Assembly: GCF_001552175.1 (NCBI RefSeq)
Contig: NZ_BCQR01000013.1
Location: 17,485 to 81,484, forward strand
Length of the DNA stretch: 64,000 nucleotides
Source of the DNA: Actinomadura kijaniata NBRC 14229
GTDB lineage: Bacteria; Actinomycetota; Actinomycetes; Streptosporangiales; Streptosporangiaceae
Direction of reading: 5' to 3'
The notes under the pieces are model-generated. The model made no database searches and was not told where the DNA came from. It worked only from the letters and a program-made list of their open reading frames with translations. The translations under genes were made by a program, and so were the position numbers. Each line of letters starts with the position of its first letter. Position 1 is the first letter of the stretch. Shown here one piece after another: positions 8,150 through 16,059 of the stretch.

Positions 8150-8590
8150 GTGATCACGTACCGCCTGTGGCTGGCCGCGCTGCCCGCCCCCGTTCCCGAA
8201 GCGGAAGCTCGGATCTTCTGGAACTGCAAGGACGAGCCCACCCCGACGCTGGATGAGGCGCTCAGGCGTGCACCCCACATCTACGTGGGCTCATGGGGTG
8301 AGGAGCATGAGGAGCTACTGCCGCGGTCATGCCGATGCCCTGCCGCCCGGCTCTCGGCCTGGCTGTTCTTCAAGGGCACCATCGACCGCTGGCAGGCCCC
8401 GACACTCGACGCCCGGCTGCAGGACGAGCTACTGGAGCTTCTTCGGCCCCGACCGGACGACCTCCCCGCCCCCATCGCCCGAGCCCACGAGATCCAGAGC
8501 TTCCTGTCGGCGCATGCGGGATGGAGCTTGATTCCCCAGGCAGAAGCACCACCAGCCGACCAGGATGCCCTCTCACCCCAGAACCCGTGA
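8150..8590 (+). CDS. Hypothetical protein
   Basis: About 146 residues divergent from the previous gene. GTG at 8150 (VITYRLWLAALP) is the likely start; the frame is open from 8132. Composition is coding-like: many Leu/Ala/Asp with GC-rich third positions, then a Pro-rich C-terminal tail (QAEAPPADQDALSPQNP). A patch PRSCRCPAARLSAWLFFKG contains two Cys. No family is recognised. It could form a small divergent unit with the gene at 7198-8073. Confidence 0.5.
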   Translation: MITYRLWLAALPAPVPEAEARIFWNCKDEPTPTLDEALRRAPHIYVGSWGEEHEELLPRSCRCPAARLSAWLFFKGTIDRWQAPTLDARLQDELLELLRPRPDDLPAPIARAHEIQSFLSAHAGWSLIPQAEAPPADQDALSPQNP

Positions 8591-8734
8591 GCAGCGCAGA
8601 TGCGCCACCGAACAAGCCGCACCCGCAGCACGGCTCACGGCGCGGTCGCCCCACCCGGACGCGACCTGACCCCCGTCGACATCCACTCGTCGGTCTGGAC
8701 CGCGGAGCCCGGGAAACGAAGCGCGACTGTCGGA

Positions 8735-9370
8735 TCACATCGGTCGTGCGCGTAGGACGGGCTCGGCGAGGAGGCGGGCGGCGAGCGCGTGGTCGCAGCC
8801 GAGCACGGTGTACGAGAGGTCGGGGTCGCTTGACAGGCACCAGGTGCGGTCGGCGGGCCAGAGCACCGTCACGGGCTGCTCGTAGTCCCAGCGGGCCTCC
8901 CATGCGGTGTACAGCAGCTCCTGGAGGGAGCCGGCGACCAGGAAGTAGGCGATGTGCCCGCTCACCCGCTCGGCGAGGTCGTCGAGCGGCGGCTCGCCGG
9001 GGCTGCCGGGGGACACGGCGTCGTCCGGTGGTGACGCCGGACCGGGACCGGTGGAAGTGATGATGAGATCCGTGCCGGAGCCGGGGTCGGCGTCATAGGA
9101 CGCCAGGCAGGCCGGGGTGTCGGGGCCGGTGGTGGTGAGCAGGATCCGCTCAAGGACGGTCTTCTGCCCGTCCGACGGGTGTCCTTCGGTGGAGGACGGT
9201 CCGAGGAAGGGCGCGGTCAGGTCGCTGGTGGCCGGTTCGGCACCGGGGTGTAGCACCGCGATCGTGTGGTCGTAGGCCGCCGGCAGCGGAGGGCCGTCAG
9301 CCTGTTCGGCCGAGGCGGCGACCCAGGCGGCGAACCAGGAGAGCTGATCCGGGGCGATGCGTTCGAGCAT
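8735..9370 (-). CDS. Hypothetical protein
   Basis: 211 residues starting at ATG 9370 (MLERIAPDQLSWFAAWVAAS). The centre is low-complexity, rich in Gly, Pro, Ser and Asp (about residues 100-130), and it separates two more ordered parts. The C-terminal part (HIAYFLVAGSLQELLYTAWEARW, then VTVLWPADRTWCLSSDPDLSYTV when read in short pieces) resembles a small globular domain. No family is recognised. It may belong with the two preceding hypothetical genes as an accessory island. Confidence 0.55.
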   Translation of the reverse strand: MLERIAPDQLSWFAAWVAASAEQADGPPLPAAYDHTIAVLHPGAEPATSDLTAPFLGPSSTEGHPSDGQKTVLERILLTTTGPDTPACLASYDADPGSGTDLIITSTGPGPASPPDDAVSPGSPGEPPLDDLAERVSGHIAYFLVAGSLQELLYTAWEARWDYEQPVTVLWPADRTWCLSSDPDLSYTVLGCDHALAARLLAEPVLRARPM

Positions 9371-9681
9371 GGGACAAACCTATATTGCCCCAGAGCCGTT
9401 CGCATTCTCGGATTGTGAGACGGCGAGGGCGGGTCATGGAATGACCGCGGAAGGCGTGTTGCGGCCTGACCTGCAGCTCTACCTAGAGAGCGGGAAGTTG
9501 TTGAAAATTACTTCATCCGCTGGCCTCGTATGTCGATACAGTGTGTCGTGTCCACGGCCATGCCGGCTATCGCGCCTCGCCGCTCGACGAGGTGGGGTGG
9601 CTTCGGGAAGGCGGACCCGTTGAAGCAACCCGATGTGTCGTGACGACTTCCATCGCCCTCAGGTGGTACTCGGTTTATCGG
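9371..9681. other. Gene-free AT-richer stretch
   Basis: About 310 bases between the hypothetical gene start and the promoter of the secreted protein gene. Local AT content is above the window average. Short frames exist, but none has coding-like codon use or a supported start. I see no RNA gene or clear repeat. Confidence 0.4.
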
Positions 9682-9710
9682 TTGAGAACGTGATCGGCTC
9701 CTGATATTTT
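9682..9710 (+). promoter_or_regulatory. Predicted sigma-70 promoter of the secreted protein gene
   Basis: TTGAGA at 9682-9687 and TATTTT at 9705-9710 are separated by 17 bases, a good primary-sigma promoter shape for an actinomycete. A strong ribosome-binding site CAGGAGG follows at about 9731-9737, just before the ATG at 9744. Prediction only. Confidence 0.5.
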
Positions 9711-9743
9711 CCCCATGATTGTTCGGACGCATCAGGAGGCAGA

Positions 9744-10358
9744 ATGAAGAAACTCTCGAAGATGGCCTGCTTTTCCGCGGCGCTCGTAGTTGGTGCGGTC
9801 TCGTTCTCTCCGTCGCCCGCCTATGCCGGCACCGGCTCTCCGGCCGCGCCCGCCGCTGGAAGCCTCGGAGCGGAACTGTCCCAGGGCCCCGTGGCCTCCA
9901 CCAGCGCCGACGGCGAGGAGGTCTTCACTTTCACGGCCCGGTCGACCGCGCCCGGCGCCAAGAGCGCCGCTGCCGATCGCATCACCTGCAAGGGCGCGTA
10001 CCGGGGCGGCAAGTACTATGACGCTCCGCACCCCGGGGCGAGCTCGAAGAAGCGCAGGATCAACGCTCACCTGTCGGTCACCTGCACCGGTGGGGGCGCC
10101 GGAGCGACGCACGTCACGGTCGCTTCACGGATGGTCGATGGCCGCCGAGCGGGCAAGATAAGCACGGACAAGGGCTTCCGCAGTGCCAAGACCGGCGGCG
10201 ACCTCGCCTGTGTGTCGAGCAAGCGCGGCTACCAGGGCAAGGGCTACGTGTACGTCAAGTTCCCCCCGCGGTACAGCCCGCCGTCGGCGTCCTTGAACCC
10301 GGTCAGCATCATCAAGGCCTTCAAGAAGGGCAAGAAGGGCCTCTGCGTCAAGGCCTGA
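9744..10358 (+). CDS. Secreted basic protein with four cysteines
   Basis: 204 residues. A clear Sec signal peptide (MKKLSKMACFSAALVVGAVS) probably ends near SPAYA-G at residue 28. The mature part starts with a Gly/Ala/Ser/Thr-rich linker. A basic domain follows with four Cys in TCKG, TCTG, ACVS and LCVK contexts, enough for two disulfides. It is Lys-rich, especially at the end (FKKGKKGLCVKA). No family is recognised. Good promoter and ribosome-binding sites precede it and long gene-free DNA follows, so it is monocistronic. A secreted antimicrobial, cell-surface or lectin-like role is possible but unsupported. Confidence 0.8.
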   Translation: MKKLSKMACFSAALVVGAVSFSPSPAYAGTGSPAAPAAGSLGAELSQGPVASTSADGEEVFTFTARSTAPGAKSAAADRITCKGAYRGGKYYDAPHPGASSKKRRINAHLSVTCTGGGAGATHVTVASRMVDGRRAGKISTDKGFRSAKTGGDLACVSSKRGYQGKGYVYVKFPPRYSPPSASLNPVSIIKAFKKGKKGLCVKA

Positions 10359-10372
10359 CCGAGCATTTGAAC

Positions 10373-10470
10373 GAGGCTTACCCGAAACCCCTGCCCTGTC
10401 CATAATGGCGGGCTGACCTGCGGAAACGCTAGCCGGTCAGGCGCTCGGCGGGAGGCTTCGGGTAAGCCTC
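10373..10470. repeat. 14-base perfect inverted repeat after the secreted protein gene
   Basis: GAGGCTTACCCGAA at 10373-10386 is exactly reverse-complemented by TTCGGGTAAGCCTC at 10457-10470, with 70 bases between. It begins 15 bases after the stop at 10358. The loop is too long for a classical hairpin terminator, although the intervening DNA could itself fold. The arms could also be insertion-sequence ends or a regulatory RNA stem, since an IS3-type transposase remnant lies just beyond. Confidence 0.55.
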
Positions 10471-10513
10471 AATGCGGGAATGCCTTCCGAAGGATCTATT
10501 CCAGCACCCGGTT

Positions 10514-10606
10514 CACTCAAGAGCGCCTGTTGCATCGTTCCCCGAAATGACTCCATGACGGTGTTGTCGAGGCGGTCACCGGCTGTCCCCATGGAGTCGG
10601 GCGGGG
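10514..10606 (-). pseudogene. IS3-family transposase (rve integrase) remnant
   Basis: Read on the minus strand, this segment gives DSMGTAGDRLDNTVMESFRG followed by TMQQALLSE. This matches the conserved catalytic block of IS3-family OrfB integrases (SMGSxGDxxDNAxxESFxxTLK), with the DDE-type glutamate in ESF. Nothing before or after continues the domain, so only about 30 codons of a transposase survive. It marks a decayed insertion sequence in this gene-poor stretch. Confidence 0.6.
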
Positions 10607-11122
10607 CGCCCACCCGGACGTGACCGGTGGAATATCGGGCGTCGGTGGCACGGTGGTATGCCGAACGCCTGGCCGGATCGTCGTCAGATTTCTCGCTACG
10701 TTCGGCGATTCTGAGACTTTGTCACCGGTTGCGGCCTTTGTCGTCAGTGGGCGGTTTGGGGAGGCGCGTCACCCGGTTGCGATGCCCGAACGCCCGAACC
10801 TGACCATCCAGCCAGAGGGCGCCTGGACCAAGCAGAGCACGCCACCTGAACGTGTTACCGGGGCATCGTTCGGAACGCCGCCGTGCCGCATCTCCCAGTC
10901 CTGGCCTCTTTCTCGAATTCCAGGCCGGAGTCCGGATACCTCCCCGGTGGTCGGTCATTACCGGCCTGGTGAGGTTCGCCCGGTATGCGGGGCCGGCTTG
11001 GGGCGACCGACGGCATTGGTGGGGACCACCGCTCCGCGTTGTGGAATTCGTCGGCGCTCTCGCTGGAGACGATGACCCCGCGGCCGCTGGTCTTCGCAAC
11101 GGTCGCGGGGCCACTTCTCGGG
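10607..11122. other. Gene-poor region between IS remnant and peptidoglycan-binding gene
   Basis: About 515 bases with no convincing gene. It includes, at about 10846-10888, a sequence whose near-copy occurs at about 12160-12203, listed separately. Frames through here have random codon use. I see no further transposase motif. Confidence 0.4.
10846..10888. repeat. Degenerate ~43-base repeat, copy 1
   Basis: The segment containing GAACGTGTTACCGG and CATCGTTCGGAACG is about three-quarters identical to a segment at 12160-12203. The two copies flank the peptidoglycan-binding protein gene and lie in the same orientation. Their origin is unknown; they could be relics of duplicated genes or of a mobile element. 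Confidence 0.35.
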
Positions 11123-11683
11123 TCAGGCTCCTCCGCAGATCAACGCGCGGAAGGTGATGGGACCCACCTGCCCGTCCGCGTCGATGCCGACCTTCTTCTG
11201 GAATTCCTTGACGGCCTTGGTGGTGTTCGCACCGAAGTATCCGTCGGGGGCGACCTTGTATCCGCGCGAGTACAGGGCGTACTGGACGGCCCTGGCCTTG
11301 AGGCTGTACTTGGTGGACGGCCTGACCGTGCCGAGGTCGGAGCGGACGTGTTCCCAGGTCTCCGGGCCGATCCGGCCGTTCTCGGAGAGGTTCCTGTCCT
11401 TCTGGTACGCCTGCACGGCCCTGGTCAGACTGGGATGGAAGGTGTCCTCGATCTCGGGAAGATCCAGGTACTTGTAGGCCATCATCAGCCAGCCCGCCGT
11501 GCCCACCTCCCAGCGTTCGTCGCCTTCCTTGAGCGTCGGCCAGGGAAGCGCCTCCACTTTCGCCTGGATGCTTCGTGACGTTTTCGGGCCGTCAGCGGAT
11601 GCCGCGGACGCACCCGCGACGCCCGCGGTGACGGCCAGGACCATCACCACCAACGTCGTCACGAACGTGCGTAGCCTTGCCAT
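11123..11683 (-). CDS. Secreted protein with two peptidoglycan-binding domains
   Basis: 186 residues starting at MARLRTFVTTLVVMVLAVTA, a Sec signal peptide with probable cleavage after ASA near residue 28. Two PG_binding_1-like three-helix repeats follow. The first ends in FHPSLTRAVQAYQKDRNL, NGRIGPETWEH. The second contains DGYFGANTTKAVKEFQKK, DGQVGPITFRAL. The protein has no catalytic domain, so it is probably a cell-wall-attached or modulatory factor. The open frame extends upstream to 11776, but the signal peptide fixes the start at 11683. Both sides are long gene-poor stretches. Confidence 0.88.
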   Translation of the reverse strand: MARLRTFVTTLVVMVLAVTAGVAGASAASADGPKTSRSIQAKVEALPWPTLKEGDERWEVGTAGWLMMAYKYLDLPEIEDTFHPSLTRAVQAYQKDRNLSENGRIGPETWEHVRSDLGTVRPSTKYSLKARAVQYALYSRGYKVAPDGYFGANTTKAVKEFQKKVGIDADGQVGPITFRALICGGA

Positions 11684-12520
11684 GCGAGCCCCCTGTCTCG
11701 ATGTGCGTCTTTCGAGAATTGGGACGTGGCCGTGATCAAGCCAGTTGGCGGCCGGACTGGCCGCATCCGGCGCCATCCGGCGGTCATACTTTCGCCGCCT
11801 TCAGGTGTCATCACGGACGCTTGTTCCCGGAAACCCGACCGGGCCCATCGCGACGGCGGCCCTCCACGCCGGAATGGCTTGCATTCCTGACCGGGATTCG
11901 CAGAGGGGCGAATTGCGGCTAGGTCGCTGCGATCGGCGGATGGCCGATCGTGCTGCGCCGAGCGGCGATCTGGGCGGAGGGACCGGCATCGTCGAGGTCG
12001 CCGAACCCCGCCGCGGACGTGGAGCTCACGCCGCCCTCTCGCGCCGGCAGGCGCGCTTGCGCTCAGGGGAGTGGGGCGCTTGATCATTTGACCTGCGTCG
12101 GGCCCGGTGAACGCCTGTGGTCAGCGCGCCGACCCATGGGACCGGCGCCTGCCCCCGGCGGAACGCGTCACCGGGTCGTCGTTCGGAACGTCGCCGTTCG
12201 TCGAGGACGACACGCTGTTCGCGCACCGGAGCCGGACCGGCTACGGGATCAGTGAGGTGTCGTTCGCCCCGGTCGGCGGTGGGTGGCGCGCCGCCGAGGC
12301 TCGCGTCGAACGCCGGTTGGCCGCGACTCGCGGGCCGTCCGACCGTCGGCACCGGGTAGCCGGGGAGGACTCTTCCATCCCTCTGATCCCGGCGGGGCCT
12401 TCGGTGGCGTCGACCGTGGTGGCCAGGTGCGTTCCGCCAGGTCACTCCGGTGCGGAGCCGCCACGCGATGTCGTTCGGCGCCTGCGCGCGCACCGTCCCG
12501 ATGGAGTGCTCACCGACCGA
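11684..12520. other. Gene-poor region of about 840 bases
   Basis: No open frame here combines a plausible start, good codon bias and a recognisable sequence. It includes the second copy of the degenerate repeat at 12160-12203. Mixed frames and erratic codon use look like decayed coding DNA, but I could not identify what it derives from. The 3' edge carries the ArsR operators listed next. Confidence 0.4.
12160..12203. repeat. Degenerate ~43-base repeat, copy 2
   Basis: It contains GAACGCGTCACCGGGTCGTC and GTTCGGAACG, aligning to copy 1 at 10846-10888 in the same orientation. In one frame the two copies encode similar peptides (ERVTGASFGT and ERVTGSSFGT). In the reverse direction they encode VPNDAPVTRS and VPNDDPVTRS. 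Either suggests a shared coding ancestor. Confidence 0.35.
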
Positions 12521-12523
12521 AGT

Positions 12524-12575
12524 GCAACCGGAGGGTTGCGTCTTCGGAAATCCATGTGCAACTCTGGGGTTGCAC
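12524..12575. promoter_or_regulatory. Tandem ArsR-type operators
   Basis: There are two palindromes. GCAACC-N4-GGTTGC spans 12524-12539, and GTGCAAC-N6-GTTGCAC spans 12556-12575. They share the core GCAAC/GTTGC, and their centres are 34 bases apart, about three helical turns. They lie 30-80 bases before the SRPBCC gene, whose partner is an ArsR-type repressor. Autoregulated binding to both is the natural reading. Confidence 0.7.
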
Positions 12576-12603
12576 TAAAGGGGACCGAGAACGGAGCCAC
12601 CTC

Positions 12604-13050
12604 ATGAACGAGGACCGGATCGAACGTGAGACCCTGATCGAGGCGTCGCTGGAGCGGGTGTGGTCGCTGGTGGCCGAACCCGGTTTCTGGGTGGCCGAAG
12701 AGGCGGTCGTGTCGGGCACCGTGGCCACGGAGGGCGCGTCGCTGATCGCGAACAATCCCCATGTGGGCGAGGTCCGGGTGCGTGTGGAGAAGGTCGAGCC
12801 GCCGACGTACGTGGCCTACCGTTGGACGAGCGCGTTCCCTGGAGAAGAGTTGCGTGAGGACAACAGCACGTTGGTGGAGTTCACGTTGAGCACCGAAGGC
12901 GACAGGACGCGGCTGCGCGTGGTCGAGAGCGGGTTCGCGGCCCTGAACACGACCCAGCAGTCGCGCGACCAGGCATGGCGGTTCAACACCATCGGCTGGT
13001 CCCAGGTGTTCGACGCCTTCAAGAAGCGCGCCGAGCAGCCACCGGTGTGA
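12604..13050 (+). CDS. SRPBCC/AHSA1 domain protein
   Basis: 148 residues of the START/Bet v 1-like AHSA1 family. The N-terminal strand is IERETLIEASLERVWSLVAE, and the C-terminal helix contains WSQVFDAFKKRAE. This family has a hydrophobic ligand pocket and is very often coupled to an ArsR regulator. Here the downstream ArsR gene starts inside this gene's stop codon (GTGA). ATG 12604 follows ACGGAG by 7 bases. The role is ligand binding or a stress response; the specific ligand is unknown. Confidence 0.9.
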   Translation: MNEDRIERETLIEASLERVWSLVAEPGFWVAEEAVVSGTVATEGASLIANNPHVGEVRVRVEKVEPPTYVAYRWTSAFPGEELREDNSTLVEFTLSTEGDRTRLRVVESGFAALNTTQQSRDQAWRFNTIGWSQVFDAFKKRAEQPPV

Positions 13051-13400
13051 CGGCCGAACACCGCGGCGACGTCCAGGCGGTCGACAGCGTCCTCGCCGCC
13101 TTGGCCGACCCGACCCGACGTCAGTTGCTCGATCTGCTCGCCGCGGAAGGCGAGGCCACGGCGACGACGCTCGCCGCGCGACTTCCCGTTTCGCGCCAGG
13201 CGGTGGTCAAGCACCTCGCCACCCTGGACGCCGCCGGGCTGGTGAGCGGCAGCCGCGTCGGACGCGAGGTGCGGTACGCGGTGCGGCCCGCGGCGCTGGA
13301 CGCGACGGCGCGGTGGATGGCCTCGCTCGCAGCCGACTGGGACCGCCGGCTGGCGAACATCAAACGCATCGCCGAAGCGGCGGAGCGCGACTCTCCCTAG
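13047..13400 (+). CDS. ArsR family transcriptional repressor
   Basis: 117 residues with a winged helix covering nearly the whole protein: VDSVLAALADPTRRQLLDLL, then the recognition helix LPVSRQAVVKHLATLDAAGL and the wing GREVRYAVRP. No cysteine metal site is visible, so it belongs to the AHSA1-linked, non-metal ArsR group. GTG at 13047 overlaps the previous stop by 4 bases. It probably represses its own operon at the GCAAC-N-GTTGC palindromes upstream. Confidence 0.92.
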   Translation: MTAEHRGDVQAVDSVLAALADPTRRQLLDLLAAEGEATATTLAARLPVSRQAVVKHLATLDAAGLVSGSRVGREVRYAVRPAALDATARWMASLAADWDRRLANIKRIAEAAERDSP

Positions 13401-13570
13401 CGCTCCGCCCCTGTTTCCCCACGTGACCGACGGTGAACCGGCCGATCCGGTCGATGGCGCGTGCCCCCGGTCGCCACCCGGCCGCCGCGCCCACACCCGT
13501 CCTTCACCCGCGCTCATCGCCGCGGGGATCCCGTGACCGTGGACGGGCTTCGCCCTGCCCTGATTCCAGA

Positions 13571-13753
13571 ATGAGCGCCGTCGCCGCGACCCGGAGCGTC
13601 GAGCTCACCGGCATCCGCCTCGCGCTGAGCGTGAACGTGGCCGTGACGGTCATCGGCGTGGCCCTGGTCTGGATCGGGCTGCGACCACGGGTGGGACAGC
13701 CCCGACCGCACCGGCACCAGCCCGCACCCGACCTGGCCGCGCCGCGGCCATGA
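13571..13753 (+). pseudogene. Possible C-terminal remnant of an MFS transporter
   Basis: An ATG-started 60-codon frame encodes one hydrophobic segment (LALSVNVAVTVIGVALVWIG) followed by LRPR and a His/Pro-rich tail. This pattern resembles the last helix and tail of drug-efflux MFS proteins. Its stop overlaps an ATG in front of the SDR gene. A real one-helix protein is the alternative. The rest of the 370-base interval after the ArsR gene shows no other gene. Confidence 0.3.
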
Positions 13754-13770
13754 CACAAGGAGAACACCCA

Positions 13771-14562
13771 GTGGATCTGCAACTGGCAGGCAAGACCGCG
13801 GTCGTCACCGGCGGCAGCAAGGGCATCGGCCTGGCCCTCGTCCGCACCCTGCTCGCCGAGGGGATGCGCGTGGTCACCGGCTCGCGCACCATCACGGCGG
13901 AGCTGAAGGAGACCGACGCCGTCCCCGTGACCGTCGACCTCGCCACGGCCGACGGACCGGCCCGGCTCATCGACAGGGCCGTCGACGAGCTCGGCGGCAT
14001 CGACCTGCTCGTCAACAACGTGGGGGTCGGCGACACCGACGACTTCGCGAAGGGCGTCCTCCTCAACCTGCTCGAACTGCCCGACGACGCCTGGGAGCAC
14101 ACCTTCGACCTGCACTTCTACAGCGCGCTGCGAGCCAGCCGGGCCGCACTTCCCAGCCTGATCGAACGGAAGGGCACGATCATCAATGTCTCGTCGGTCG
14201 GGGCGCGCAACCTCACCGCCGGGCCCGCCGACTACAACGTCTCCAAGGCCGCGCTCAACGCCCTCACCAAGGTGATCGCCGAGCAGTTCGGAGACCGGGG
14301 GGTGCGGGCCGTCACCGTGTCGCCGGGACCGGTGGACACCGGCGTGTGGACCGACCCCGACGGCTTCGTCGGCCGTCTGGCGAAGGAGCAGGGCGTCCCC
14401 CACGAGGCGTTCGTGGAGCAGGCGATGGGCGGGTTCGGCGTGACCACCGGCCGCCTCAGCACGTCGCAGGAGGTGGCGCGCCTCATCGCGTTCCTCGCCT
14501 CACCGAGCAACATCACCGGCAACGAGTACCTCATCGACGGGGGCATGACCAAGCACGTGTGA
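13771..14562 (+). CDS. SDR family NAD(P)-dependent oxidoreductase
   Basis: 263 residues of the classical short-chain dehydrogenase/reductase family. The cofactor loop is TGGSKGIGLAL, the NNVG motif is LVNNVGVG, the catalytic Ser lies in INVSSVGARN, and the YxxxK dyad lies in DYNVSKAAL. The C-terminal segment NITGNEYLIDGGMTKHV is typical. GTG 13771 follows AAGGAG by 8 bases and is preferred to ATG 13750. The substrate is not deducible; close relatives act on small alcohols, ketones or sugars. It is not clearly part of an operon. Confidence 0.9.
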   Translation: MDLQLAGKTAVVTGGSKGIGLALVRTLLAEGMRVVTGSRTITAELKETDAVPVTVDLATADGPARLIDRAVDELGGIDLLVNNVGVGDTDDFAKGVLLNLLELPDDAWEHTFDLHFYSALRASRAALPSLIERKGTIINVSSVGARNLTAGPADYNVSKAALNALTKVIAEQFGDRGVRAVTVSPGPVDTGVWTDPDGFVGRLAKEQGVPHEAFVEQAMGGFGVTTGRLSTSQEVARLIAFLASPSNITGNEYLIDGGMTKHV

Positions 14563-14685
14563 CCCCCGCGGGCCACCCTGGACAGCTCCACCTGACGCCC
14601 ACCGCCGTCCGGCCCGGGACGCGTTCCCCGAGGCCGGACGGCGACGGCGCTGTCATCGAGCGAACCGGCGTTCCGGCCGAGGCTC

Positions 14686-15012
14686 GTGACCCGCATCGCC
14701 CAAGCGCTTCTCGGCATCGCCGTCCTCCCCGCCATAGGCGTGTCAGGGGCGGTCCTGGAACCTCTGCCAGAGGGTTCCACCCTTGGCATGGCCGTCGCCG
14801 TCGTCGTCACGCTGGCGATGCCGGCTTTCGGGGTGGTGCTGGCGGTCCGCGGGTTCCTGATGGGCGTCATCTGCCGGCCCGGCGAGCTCATCGTTGGCGG
14901 CCGGGAACTTCGACTTGCCAGCGGTGGTGAACTCGGTCATCGTGTGCGCCCGCCAGCATGGGTGCAGCTCCTCCAAGGCCCGGGGGCCGGGCGGATACTT
15001 CCCTGGGAATGA
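14686..15012 (+). pseudogene. N-terminal part of a two-helix membrane protein, frame disrupted
   Basis: GTG at 14686 opens a frame with two hydrophobic segments (residues 3-23 and 33-58) ending in GVICRPGELIV. This is the layout of small actinobacterial membrane proteins with a bacterial PH-like domain, where CxPGxLxVRG begins the soluble part. After that point the sequence (GGRELRLASGG...) is not PH-like, so the gene appears broken near 14900. The remaining 14563-14685 and 15013-15089 stretches hold nothing clear. Confidence 0.35.
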
Positions 15013-15089
15013 GCCGCACCCATGCCAGAGTCGGTGCGGGGCTCACACGACGTACAGCCCGGGTCTGGCGCGGTGAGCGTCATGAGAGC

Positions 15090-16007
15090 TCAGCCGCGTT
15101 CTTCCTTCGCGATCGCCTCGCGGACGGCCGGGACGATCTCGTCGGCCCAGCGGCCGAGCGAGACGAGGTCGGGTGTTCCGCCACTGGCCGAGAAGAGCGT
15201 GAAGCCCGACGCGCCGTGTTCCAGGACGGCGCCGGTCAGTTCCTCGGTCCACTGGCCGACGGAACCGCCGACCCAGCGGCCGTCGCGGTCACGCGTGGCG
15301 GGCAGCGGCCGGTCGGTGACGCGCCCGGGGAAATTGAAGATCGTGCGGATCTCACGCGGATCGCGGCCCACGGCCGCCGCCGCCTCGTCGATGACCGGGC
15401 GCGACGCCCGGTACCGCTCGCTGAGCCAGTCCGCCGCGTGGCCGGGGATCCAGCCGTCGGCCACCCGGCCGGTGGCGGCCAGGGACTTTCGGCCGACCGA
15501 TCCGGTCCACACCGGGGGCGCGGCCACCGGAGACGGCTCGATCTCGTTCACCTGGTGGTGGCGGCCCTGGTAGGTGACCGGCGGGCCACCGCCCGAGAGC
15601 ATCTTGACCAGGACGATCGCCTCCTCGAAGGCGTCCACGGCATCGCCGGGCGACAGCCGCGGCACTCCCATGTCGGAGATCCGGTCCCACAGCCCGCCCG
15701 CGCCCATGCCGAGCACGACGCGGCCGCCCGACAGCGCCGACAGCGATGCCACCGTCCGCGCCAGCATGGGGGCCGGCCGGGTCGGCAGGTTGGTGACGTT
15801 GGCGAAGCCCGAGATGTGCTGGGTGCGCCCCAGGATGAAGCCGATCGTGGCGTAGGCGTCCAGGCGGCCACCGATGTAGGGGTGGTCGGAGAGCGAGAAG
15901 TGGTCGAGCTCGGCGCGGTCGGCCAGCCGCGCCATGCGCAGCAGCTCCTCCGCGTCGTCGATGCCGGGGTGCGTGCCGAAGCCGAAGGCGACTTCCGGTG
16001 CGGTCAA
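15090..16007 (-). CDS. LLM class flavin-dependent oxidoreductase
   Basis: About 305 residues of the luciferase-like monooxygenase/F420-dependent family: VAFGFGTHPG at the N terminus, SLSDHPYIGGRLDAY, and ISGFANVTNLPTRPAPMLAR with GRVVLGMGAGG. The start is uncertain. TTG at 16007 has AAAGGCAG upstream; GTG at 16040 is the alternative. It lies directly after the aldo/keto reductase gene on the same strand with a gap of about 20-50 bases, so the two form an operon under the divergent TetR gene. FMN or F420 use cannot be told from the sequence alone. Confidence 0.88.
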   Translation of the reverse strand: MTAPEVAFGFGTHPGIDDAEELLRMARLADRAELDHFSLSDHPYIGGRLDAYATIGFILGRTQHISGFANVTNLPTRPAPMLARTVASLSALSGGRVVLGMGAGGLWDRISDMGVPRLSPGDAVDAFEEAIVLVKMLSGGGPPVTYQGRHHQVNEIEPSPVAAPPVWTGSVGRKSLAATGRVADGWIPGHAADWLSERYRASRPVIDEAAAAVGRDPREIRTIFNFPGRVTDRPLPATRDRDGRWVGGSVGQWTEELTGAVLEHGASGFTLFSASGGTPDLVSLGRWADEIVPAVREAIAKEERG

Positions 16008-16059
16008 GGTTCTGCCTTTCGTTCGAGGGGGTCGTTCCACCGGCCGGGCCGGGATGTGA

